DNA from: Dunaliella salina | Lineage: Eukaryota; Chlorophyta; Chlorophyceae; Chlamydomonadales; Dunaliellaceae | DNA: 10,730 nt | Assembly: GCA_002284615.2 (NCBI GenBank) | Contig: MU069456.1 | Location: 222,258 to 232,987 of the forward strand | Direction of reading: 5' to 3' | Part shown: in pieces, positions 1 through 7,573 of the stretch | Layout of the letters: each line of letters begins with the position of its first letter | Numbering within the stretch: position 1 is the stretch's first letter | Program-made: the position numbers and the translations under genes | Notes under the pieces: model-generated | The model's database searches: none | Seen by the model: the letters and a program-made list of their open reading frames with translations, nothing else | What the model was told of the DNA's origin: nothing

Positions 1-231
1 CAAGGCAGATGGGAACTTTGATGAATTTGTCTGACTCTGAGAAGTTGAACACTGATTCAGAGGCAGTTCAGACATTGTGTGAATAGGCAGATGGGGCCAA
101 GTCAACGTTGGTCTTACCTTACCTCTCTTTGTGGTGCTGCTACAGCGGCGGCCTCTCGACCACCTTCCCTCTGATTCAGATTCCAATTAGAGGCACCCTC
201 TGAATCAGACCCTCTTTGGATCAACCAGAAC
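1..231 (+). repeat. 231-bp direct repeat, copy A, cut by window edge
   Basis: The partner of 2090-2320. It would be the right end of a left LTR if the element interpretation is correct. It contains CTGATTCAG or CTGAATCAG at 52, 171 and 200. Confidence 0.95.
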
Positions 232-389
232 CGGAAATTAATTCGAAAATGTGAAAGGGCAGCCAAGAAGGATGGCAGGCGAGGAGGATGATGAAGAAGC
301 TGAGAGGGTGGCACTCGGCTGGGACGGACAGTGCCCCCCCCGGGGCTGGACACTGAAGGGGCAGCCTCAAAGATTCCAGGAAGACCTTG

Positions 390-638
390 ATGGCAATGCC
401 AGGCGACGAGTGGGACGACTATTGTTACGAGCATGGGCAGGACAACATTCGTGCGTGGCTGCGGCAATCACCCCGGTACATGCCCATGGAGAAACAGCTT
501 GAGTATGCCGCGGTGCTCACGGCCTACCTAGCGTACGAGGGACCCCTGCCAAGCCTGCCCACCCCTCGCCAACGCAAGCGCGACAACGCCAAGGCCAGAC
601 AGCAAGACGGCGGGGAGAGAGAGAGGGGGCAATCCTGA
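390..638 (+). CDS. Hypothetical 82-residue open frame in the possible element interior
   Basis: It starts at ATG 390 (the frame is closed upstream by TGA at 354) and ends at TGA 638. The N-terminal half is acidic and aromatic (GDEWDDYCYEHGQDNIRAW), the middle looks helical, and the C-terminus is strongly basic and Arg/Gln-rich, ending GERERGQS. No family is recognised. If 1-2320 is a retroelement it would sit where a gag-like frame starts; it may also be a chance frame in GC-rich DNA. Opposing frames cover the same bases. Confidence 0.2.
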   Translation: MAMPGDEWDDYCYEHGQDNIRAWLRQSPRYMPMEKQLEYAAVLTAYLAYEGPLPSLPTPRQRKRDNAKARQQDGGERERGQS

Positions 639-1339
639 GTGCATCCACAGCGGTCAGACGACCTGAAGAAGGCCATGAATGCCCCCCCCTCGCCGTCCCC
701 CGCGACAAAGCTGGTGTGTGATGTGTGTTTGAGTGCATGCTGACCTGTGTTCCCATCTTACTGCTGGGTGCAAGCAAGTAGATGAGTTGGCACCTCCAGC
801 CTGGCCAGGGACTTCAGCGTGAAATTTATATGCAGCAGTGGCCAGCATCAATACCTCACAACATGAACATGTGGTGCAGACAGTTCCAGAGACGCAGCAG
901 GGTTCCCATGTGCTAGTGCTTGTGCAGGTTCATGCCATGATTGGGGCTGTGCGAGTGAGGTTGTTANTGTGCCGGAGTGTGCTGGNGCCTGTCCGCGGAG
1001 GCTTCTAGCTGTGCCTGTGTGTGCTTGCTAACCTCAACTTCAACGTGTCCGAGTCTCGGCTGAGTGAAGGCCAAGGTCAGGCTCTGGGTTCTCTCCAGCG
1101 TTTTTTTGAGACCTGTCGCATGCATGTAACTAACACTTTTCCTGTGCACTCTCCTCATGAACATCAGTTTTGTTTTTGGCTGCCCTGGAACATACAAACT
1201 CTCCCTCGTTTTTGCGTTTTTTACTTTCTTCGGCTGGCGTAGCCCAGCCCAGGCTGATCAGCCGAACGATTTGGCTGAAGGCCCATGGACAAGTAGTCAA
1301 ACCAAATTAAATCAACCAGAACTGGAATCAGAGAAGCCT
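639..1339. other. No gene seen; two ambiguous bases
   Basis: Spacer between the direct repeats with no recognisable protein or RNA. It contains an N at 967 and at 986, so frames across those points are unreliable. Confidence 0.5.
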
Positions 1340-1425
1340 AGCCAGGCTCCCCTCATGCTTTGCGCTCAGCGCGCATTTCAGGTCCCTGGGTCGATCCCTG
1401 GTGACAACACTCTTTGGCTACTTGT
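1340..1425 (+). other. Degenerate tRNA-like sequence (possible SINE or primer-related remnant)
   Basis: GGTCCCTGGGTCGATCCCTGG near 1381-1401 resembles the T arm and Pol III B box of a tRNA with one T missing, preceded by CTCATGCTTTGCGC, which recalls an anticodon arm. The stems do not fold properly and no convincing A box was found, so this is not a working tRNA. Confidence 0.2.
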
Positions 1426-1476
1426 CTCCTGAAGGTCTTTGGACCACTGTCCGTGTATGTGCACCTCAATAAGTGA

Positions 1477-1563
1477 CTACATGAGACCTTTGGTGGAGGG
1501 GCAGTGTTCAGCTCACGAGGACGCAAGCTCAGGAGGGTGGGGGAGAATGTAACAACCATATAA
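1477..1563 (+). pseudogene. Possible C-terminal tail of a retroelement polyprotein
   Basis: A short open stretch ends FSSRGRKLRRVGENVTTI and a TAA stop. The basic Ser-Arg-Gly-Arg tail and Gly-Glu-Asn-Val-Thr across the purine tract and TGTAACA junction resemble the way Ty3/gypsy polyproteins often end just inside the LTR. The upstream frame is closed by TGA at 1474, so only a fragment of 28 codons remains. This rests on pattern memory alone. Confidence 0.25.
1531..1547 (+). other. Purine-rich tract (possible polypurine tract)
   Basis: AGGAGGGTGGGGGAGAA, purine except for one T, immediately before TGTAACAACC. It is in the right place to prime plus-strand synthesis of an LTR element. Confidence 0.4.
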
Positions 1564-1696
1564 GGCCTTCAAGTGCCTTCCGTTGCATCGGGCATTACCT
1601 TTTCACGAGTGTTACAACTTGCTAGGCCATTTGACCGCCTTGGCTGGCTTGCCCCTACCACAAGGCTCCAACCTTCTGCATTGGGAGGAGTAATTT

Positions 1697-1711
1697 CCCG
1701 AGCAGCTCGGG
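1697..1711. repeat. Perfect 7-bp palindrome with single-base centre
   Basis: CCCGAGC-A-GCTCGGG, directly followed by TTCGACC so that GGGTTCGACC resembles a tRNA B box. It lies inside the candidate LTR. Confidence 0.6.
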
Positions 1712-2089
1712 TTCGACCACCCCGGCCGTTAGGCATGCCGACCGTAGCGCATGACGAAAAGACGGGCGAAGAAACGGACAAAAAGTTATGTTAAAACGAT
1801 TTAAAATAATATTGTTTCCCAGCAAGGCCGTCTGTGACAAGTGTCCGATTCGGACCGCTAGCCAGATCCCAATCAGACCCTTTTTTCTCTGATTCAGACC
1901 CTCTAATCCTTAGCCATCTTTGACTATTCAGTCACTGAATGTCTCTGATTCAGACCCTCTTTTAAGCCTTTCTGGTCTCCTCAGCTCTCATCCAGACCCC
2001 CTCCAGAGCCTTTTCCTTCTCATTTCATGATAAGACAGGTGTCAAGTTCAGACTTACTCCGATTCAGAGCGCCTTAAGAGGGTCAATCA

Positions 2090-2320
2090 CAAGGCAGATG
2101 GGAACTTAGATGAATTGGTCTGACTCTGAGAAGTTGAACACTGATTCAGAGGCAGTCCAGACATTGTGTGAATAGGCAGATGGGGCCAAGTCAACGTTAA
2201 TCTTACCTTACCTCTCTTTGTGATGCTGCTACAGCGGCGGCCTCTCGACCACCTTCCCCCTGATTCAGATTCCAATCAGAGGCACCCTCTGATTCAGACC
2301 CTCTTTAAATCAACCAGAAC
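2090..2320 (+). repeat. 231-bp direct repeat, copy B
   Basis: Aligns without gaps to positions 1-231 at an offset of 2089, with 11 differences in 231 bases (about 95 percent identity). Similarity ends after ATCAACCAGAAC. The left boundary at 2090 is only where copy A meets the window edge, so the real repeat probably starts earlier. Confidence 0.95.
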
Positions 2321-2357
2321 TCTTTAAATCAACCAGAACTCTTTAAATCAACCAGAG
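2301..2357. repeat. Three tandem copies of a 19-bp unit
   Basis: CTCTTTAAATCAACCAGAA at 2301-2319 and 2320-2338, and a third copy ending GAG at 2339-2357. The first unit overlaps the right end of the 231-bp repeat, so this end seems to have been amplified. A related ATCAACCAGAAC also occurs at 220-231 and near 1310-1321. Confidence 0.9.
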
Positions 2358-2862
2358 AAACCAAAACTTTTCGACGCAAAGACCTTCTGACCCGACCAAA
2401 TTGGTTCATCACGGATTAAAGAATTGGGGCGGAGGATCACCTTGTGGATGATTCAACAAGATTATGACGTCAGAGTGACCGTGCATAGTTGTTGGACCAT
2501 GGTTGTCGCAAATTGTTGGAACCTGCTAGGCTGGTTTAATGTTTAGAGTCAGTACAAACAACTAATAAGTTGAATTATGTCCATTACCATCTATCCGATT
2601 GATCGTTTCTTGCAGCTGCGCGAATAGTTCCGAATCTGGATCTGAGCAACAAAACGCCATGTGACATCATGCACATGCTACTGGATATGGTGAGATGCAG
2701 ACAAGTGCGGAACCATTTGAGAGGATGGAGAAGAGAGGGATAAGACAGGTCCAGAAAACAACGTAGCGTACTTCAGCTTAAGATTGCGAACTTGAGGGTG
2801 GGTGCATTTAAGTGTAACATGCTGTTCATTTTGCACATCATCCTGAGCATCACAAAGATCAT
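2358..2862. other. No gene seen
   Basis: Unique-looking sequence between the repeat block and the cysteine-rich frame. Nothing recognisable on either strand. Confidence 0.5.
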
Positions 2863-3138
2863 ATGTCGGAAAAAAAAACCTATCCCAAGTGGCTTGCTCA
2901 ACCCTCTAAGTGTGGACATGAAGCTGCAATTGGGCCATACTGCAGACGATGTGTTTGGGTACGTCCAGACAACAAGATTTGGGCAGAGTGCAAGGAGCGC
3001 ATGTCACATGTCCATTTTTAGTCGGAAGGGCACACTTGTGATGACAAAAGAATCCAAGTTGACAACAACTGTGGATGATAGTTGGAATATTGTCTCCTGT
3101 GTGCTAGATGTCGTGCCCTGAGATCAACAACAAGCTGA
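2863..3138 (+). pseudogene. Decayed cysteine-rich reading frame, possibly zinc-binding
   Basis: From the ATG at 2863 the frame reads 52 residues to a TAG at 3019. It then continues in the same frame past it and past TGA-TAG at 3076-3081, to a TGA at 3136. Cys and His are spaced like a metal-binding protein: KCGH, then YCRRC, then AEC, then HVH, then HTC, NC, and finally YCLLCARCR. Three in-frame stops argue for a pseudogene or for unrecognised introns. A 109-codon open frame in another phase (2792-3121) overlaps it and has no such pattern. I do not recognise a family; it may equally be chance. Confidence 0.2.
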
Positions 3139-3355
3139 CTCAAATCCAAAGGAATTCTGTGCGGATTTGCTGTTGTAAGACTTGAGCATGATGTAGTCCA
3201 TGTGTGCCAAGCAGAAGTCCAGCAGCAAGAAGGATTCCTGTTGCTGAGAGAGAGGTCCGCATGGAAAACCTTGTGAAGGTGTTGAAACCCTGACGCCTAG
3301 CATGAATCTAAAACCTCAAGAGCCTATTCTGAATACAGTTGTCCATCTCATGGCA

Positions 3356-3499
3356 CTAAACCCTAAACCTAAACCCTAAACCCTGGACCTAAACCCTAAA
3401 CCTAAACCCTAAAAACCTAACCTTAAACCGCACTATGGCACTAAACCCTAAACCCTAAAACCCCAACCTAAACCCTAAACCCTAAAACCCTAAACCCTG
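3356..3499. repeat. Interstitial telomere-type repeat array (CCCTAAA)n
   Basis: Degenerate array of CCCTAAA units with frequent CCTAAA and CCCTAAAA variants. The stretch starting TGGCACTAAACCCTAAACC occurs twice (near 3351 and 3435), showing a local duplication of about 84 bp within the array. TTTAGGG on the opposite strand is the telomere unit of plants, many green algae and dinoflagellates. The array is flanked by non-telomeric DNA on both sides, so it is internal here. Confidence 0.9.
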
Positions 3500-3614
3500 T
3501 TGAAGGTATGAAGTGGCCCAAATGTAACTTGCGTACATTCCAGCATGGATGACATACGCCATTTGTTACAGTGTTCTCTAAAGTCAAACTTCACAAGATT
3601 GGGGGACTCGCACC

Positions 3615-4680
3615 CAATTGCCCTTGGTCAGGTTAGCCAAGTAGGTTTGAGTTGATGCCCAGCTGCAGCCTGCAAATTCTGAGTATGCAGGACCTTTAAC
3701 TTGACCCTTCTGAGCAAACCTGCATACTCAGTTTGTCCTGGAGGGTGACCCAGGGTGGGGGCCAGAAATCAGGCAAAATCCCTGCCAGAATGGGGTCCTC
3801 ACTCCTGAGTCAGGAAGCCCCTCCCCAGCATACCTAACCAGCAGTGATGGCTAAGCACTTCATCAGGAGCACATTTCAGGAGGCCTGAGGGGCTGGGGCT
3901 GGGGTCCGGAATCTTGCTCCTTGGGACCCCGATTTTGGCTGGGAAATCGCGAAATGCAAAGGCTTTTTGTACACTGGACGGAATCCAGTCGAATTCCGGT
4001 CGATCGCTTTGATTATTTTTAATTCATAAAAAACTCTTGTGGCTTGAGCCATGCTTGGTGAGGTCCTACAAGAGTTTCCAGTGCTCTTTTAGGAGAGAAG
4101 TGCATCTACCTGGTTTTCAAAGGGTGGCGGGCTGGGAATGAAAAGGAGATGGCTTTTGAAATTTCATGACAGCTGGCGCTTTGACCAAGCCCCAGGGACG
4201 CGCACACCCACTCCTGGGCCACCAGAACTGGCAGGGCATGCCTGGGAAATATGCTGGACAAGTCCTCATACTCAGGTGAGGGCCAAGAACAGTGCTTGCC
4301 TGACTTCCCAGTTCGCACCAGTTTTGCCTAGCAAATGGCGCGCAGGTGACCATCCACTAAGTGCTCAAGACCAAATTTTGCCCCCCCTTTTTTTTCACTC
4401 TGATGGATCAGGCTTGACCTAAAACCTACCTGAGAGCTAAAATATGGGCAAAATTTGGGCCAGAGCAGGTGTTTTGGCACCCATTTGCCTGGACATGGTC
4501 AAAAATGACCTAAAATGCCCATGGCTCAAAATTAGAGCCCCACCCTCACTTTTTTGATGCAGAAGTACCAAACAGGCCATCCTCAAGCACTTTGTAGCCT
4601 CAGACTGCAGCGGGGCATTAACTCCTCGTTTTCACACATAGCTTGCTAACCTGACCCTTCGCATGGACCCTGGGTTTTAC
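3615..4680 (+). repeat. Diverged dispersed repeat, copy 1 (longer)
   Basis: Homologous by eye to 7825-8470, in the same order and orientation, with two extra stretches (about 3670-3800 and about 4090-4340). The conserved blocks are the GGGGCTGGGGC-rich segment near 3890-3960 and the segment from the C/T homopolymer at 4380 to GATGCAGAAG near 4566. It looks like an old, non-coding dispersed element; its class is unknown. Open frames within it on both strands have no family features. Confidence 0.65.
3679..3731. repeat. 13-bp perfect inverted repeat (hairpin)
   Basis: CTGAGTATGCAGG at 3679-3691 and its reverse complement CCTGCATACTCAG at 3719-3731, separated by 27 bases. It lies in a stretch of dispersed-repeat copy 1 that copy 2 lacks, so it may belong to a nested insertion. 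Confidence 0.75.
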
Positions 4681-5437
4681 CACCAAATCTCTGTCCTGGA
4701 ACATGCACATTGGGTGAAGTTCAGTAATTTTAGCCCTTATGGTGGAGTACATCATTGCAAAAAGAAACGAAGTGAAAAGACCCAGAGGGTGATATTAAAA
4801 ATTCAGAATTCCAGCCAATCCCTTCCCTTTTAGAAAATCCAGCACAAGGGGTGCCAAAAGGGCCATTTTTGGAACTTCCTTTCCTGTATTTGAACGCAGG
4901 ATGTTAGCATTATATTTATGATTTACAAACATGAAAAATTGGGAAAGAAATGGTCTCAGGGTGGAGCTGCGGGCCATCTCTGGGTAATCTGAAGCCAGGA
5001 GGGTGATACGGGTTACTCCGATTTTTATTATTTTTGGTGTATGAAACACTTGGCAAAAGATAATGGTTGGCATTAGGTCGAAAGAAAATCAGGAAAGAGT
5101 ATACCCAGTGTATAGGGGAGTTGCCCACCTGAGGGGTCACAGTTCCTTGCAAAATGTTTCACACATTAAATTCCTGGCTGTATGGAGAATGCACTTTTGT
5201 ATGTAACAAATTGCAAATGAACGACCTGATAGCCACACATAATAATGGGTGGAATTATACCAGTGTTTCTGATCAATGCCATGTTTTTGTCAGCCTAATT
5301 TAGCAGCAAGGCGACACCCGAAGTATCCAGGCCCTGGCTTCCAAACAAGAACGTAGAAGCAATGTGAAAAAATGAATACACTGTATAAAAAACCGAACCC
5401 CTTATGGAGCTGTAGCGCAAGGCAAAGGCACTGGCCT
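4681..5437. other. Intergenic or FEX 3' untranslated sequence, no gene seen
   Basis: This AT-richer stretch lies downstream of the FEX stop on the minus strand and would include its 3' untranslated region. Open frames of 78-93 codons exist on the minus strand but show no recognisable domain. Confidence 0.5.
5024..5029 (-). promoter_or_regulatory. Possible polyadenylation hexamer AATAAA for FEX
   Basis: AATAAA on the minus strand, about 410 bases after the FEX stop codon. It is the only exact match I noticed in this flank. Many algae do not rely on AATAAA, so this is a weak call. Confidence 0.2.
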
Positions 5438-5560
5438 TCACAAAGTCCAGGTTGACACCCCATAGCCAATGATGCCAATCAATAGTGAAATGGCGATGGT
5501 GATAGTAGCGTACAAATAACCCCTTGCGCGCCATGGCTCTTCCACATTCAGTGTTTGCAC
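5438..5560 (-). CDS. FEX: Fluoride exporter FEX, last exon (TM4 of domain 2 and stop)
   Basis: Forty residues and a TGA stop at 5440-5438. It begins VQTLNVEEPWRARGYLYAT, then a hydrophobic helix TIAISLLIGIIGYG, and ends STWTL. FEX proteins typically end in an Ala/Tyr-rich helix start followed by a short hydrophobic TM4 and a Tyr-Gly-x-x-x-Trp-Thr tail, which this resembles closely. The acceptor is TACCTGCAG|GTG, phase 0, matching the phase of the preceding exon; the pyrimidine tract upstream is poor. With the preceding exon it places about 38 residues between the TTLST motif and RGYLYA, a little longer than the bacterial spacing; the alternative upstream donor would make it about 26. Counting all three exons, about 386 residues of the C-terminal part of the protein are visible. 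Confidence 0.75.
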   Translation of the reverse strand: MQTLNVEEPWRARGYLYATITIAISLLIGIIGYGVSTWTL

Positions 5561-6790
5561 CTGCAGGTACATGCACATTTTTTTGGCTTTTGCTGGTGGT
5601 TTAACATCCCATACTAGGATTCTATGGCTGTTGCTGTGTTTCCCCATCTCGCTTTCTACAGCTCCTTTTATGTTAGCCTAGCAGTCATGCCTTTGGACCG
5701 ATGGCTTCTTCATGTTAAGTCTGTAAAAACCTATTGCTGTTTTGAAAACAAGCAGGAGCTTGAAGGCGACGTAAAGGTCAAAAGATGGGAAGCCTCAGGA
5801 GTTGTGAGAAAATTTCTATGCTGAGCATGAGTAAACTCGGGATGGGGCGCCATGACCCTTTTGCCTCAAATCTCCCTCTGAGTCCCTGCTCCCAAATCCC
5901 TTTCCAGTGCTCCTATACACTAAACAAGGGTATCATTGTCTTTGGTGAACACTCACCCTTCGTTCTTCATTCACCTGTACACCTAAATGTTATGAAAATG
6001 TAAATGCAGCAGATTCCTGGGTCAGAAACTGGGCTGCAGTTCTCATGCATTCCTGCCCTGCAAGATGCCTTAGGATTGCATGCAAGTCCACAACCTGTTC
6101 CCCAAATTCATCCTTGCAATCACACATGCTACAGTGTCACTCAAGGATTTGTCACAGCCAGTTTTGTGGGGTTAGCGCTCCAGAACTTCTTGGGGCCCCA
6201 TCTTGTTTATGACAATTATTGTTATCTTTTTCTAAGGTGACAGGGGCACCTTTTGCACTACAGTGCCTCTGTACAATTTCGGCTTGGTGTGTGCGCTAGT
6301 GTGACTCCAAACAGAAGAGAGGTGGTAATAGCATGAAACATGGGAAATGCCCATCAGGCATCATTTTGTGAAACCGATTTCAGGGAGAATTAATCCTTTC
6401 AAAAAGGATGAGTGAATGAGATGGTCAAGCTGGGCCAGGGTAGCTGAGAACTTTTTGGCAGCAGGTGAACCTCTGAGCTCTGACTGATGCTTGCAATCAG
6501 GAAGTGCTTCCTGAGTGTAACTCTTTTCATGATAATATGCAAAACTTACTGTTTTTCCGGTTGAAAAGCTTCAATGTAGAAATGTGGCGCAAGATTTTGA
6601 ATTCTATTGCACCTTCGCCAGGGATGGCTTGTTTGCTGGTTTCACGTATCAGATTTGCCAACTGTTAAACAACGTTTTCCTTCATGCATTTGCTTGTGGT
6701 AGGAGGGCTGGGAAGGGGTTGCAATTTTTCCCCCCAAACCACCCTACTCTCCCACTACCTTAATCCTAACTCTCTCACAGACACAGGAAG

Positions 6791-6915
<125 letters not shown>

Positions 6916-7267
6916 CACAATTACACAACACACAAACATGAGGAAGAGCAACAGATACTTGGCTAAAGTTGGGATGAGTGGGGAGAGGGATGTCGATTGG
7001 TCATGGGCCAACCTCCAGGAAAAGCTTGTGTCAGCACGCTTGAATTCTGTGTCTGTTTTATGCATTGCTTCTCAATCTGGACTGGTTTATTTACCGCCAC
7101 CTTCCCTTGCTTTTCAGCAACACTATCCCCGGAGGCAGGTACTGCTTTGTAAACCCTTCCTTTTCCAGTGGGCCATTTTGTGGCAGGAGCTAACAATACT
7201 GTGAAGTGGCAAAATGTAGTTTGCCAACGAATCAAGGTTGGGTCATTCGAAGACTTGATACAGAGTG

Positions 7268-7319
7268 TGAGAACCCGAACAGTTTGGGAGTTTTGGGGGG
7301 TTGAGAACCCAAACAGTTG
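7268..7319. repeat. Short direct duplication
   Basis: TGAGAACCCGAACAGTTT at 7268-7285 and TGAGAACCCAAACAGTTG at 7302-7319, 34 bases apart start to start, two differences in 18 bases. It is a small local duplication within the FEX intron. Confidence 0.7.
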
Positions 7320-7414
7320 GTGCACTTCAAATTGCTGGCTCATACAACTTTATGCACTCAGCGAGAAAGGGAGCCTCCAAGACCTTCCCCAGACACCCCT
7401 TAGATACCCCCAAC

Positions 7415-7573
7415 CTCCTTTATCCATTTGATCATCCTTTGTTCAAAAACAATTTGCCAAGCATACAATCTTATTTGAGCAGTTGACAAAGTTGTTGCCA
7501 GACCAGCAAACATCCCAGCCTTACACAAAATGAAAATATCGATTTCAATTCCGAGTTTTGGCATGACCAATCC
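7415..7573 (-). CDS. FEX: Fluoride exporter FEX, exon with the domain 2 core motif
   Basis: About 53 residues encoding TM3 of the second FEX domain. The segment AGMFAGLATTLSTAQ aligns with the family pattern F-C-G-x-L-T-T-x-S-T, keeping F-x-G-x-x-T-T-x-S-T. A hydrophobic run IDIFILCKAG precedes it, as expected for the helix entering the TM3 break. I place the acceptor at GGCAG|GGATTG (phase 0) because it keeps this hydrophobic lead-in; TGTAAG|GCTGGG (exon start 7519, also phase 0, with a better pyrimidine tract) is the alternative. The donor chosen is AAGGAG|GTTGGG (phase 0); ATT|GTTTTT, about 36 bases earlier in the transcript, is a weaker option. All of these keep frame with both neighbouring exons. 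The frame runs to a stop just past the donor. An extra small exon between this one and the one at 9829 cannot be excluded. The Cys of the usual FCG is Ala here. Confidence 0.7.

Larger units (their letters stand above)
1548..2320 (+). mobile_element. Candidate right LTR of a small non-autonomous retroelement
   Basis: The proposed LTR begins TGTAACAACC directly after a purine-rich tract at 1531-1547, the usual junction of polypurine tract and 3' LTR in Ty3/gypsy-type elements. Its right part, 2090-2320, is repeated at 1-231, which would be the end of the left LTR. The internal region would then be about 232-1547, far too short for a full gag-pol. A TATA-like CATATAAGG lies at 1557-1565. Against it: the right end lacks a clear CA terminus, no clear primer-binding site follows 231, and no reverse transcriptase or integrase is present. 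A tandem duplication with a 2089-bp period is the alternative. Confidence 0.4.

Noticed and set aside
114..467. 117-codon minus-strand frame over repeat copy A
   Set aside because: It crosses the end of the repeat into unrelated sequence, and the corresponding frame in copy B is different and shorter, so it is not conserved.
1573..1794. Matched frames on both strands around 1569-1840
   Set aside because: Overlapping frames on opposite strands within the candidate LTR, with no motif and no sign of selection.
3356..3499. Telomere-like array read as a CRISPR or other spaced array
   Set aside because: The units are contiguous seven-base telomere repeats with no spacers.
4795..5152. Overlapping 78-93 codon minus-strand frames
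   Set aside because: No family resemblance; probably FEX 3' untranslated or intergenic DNA.
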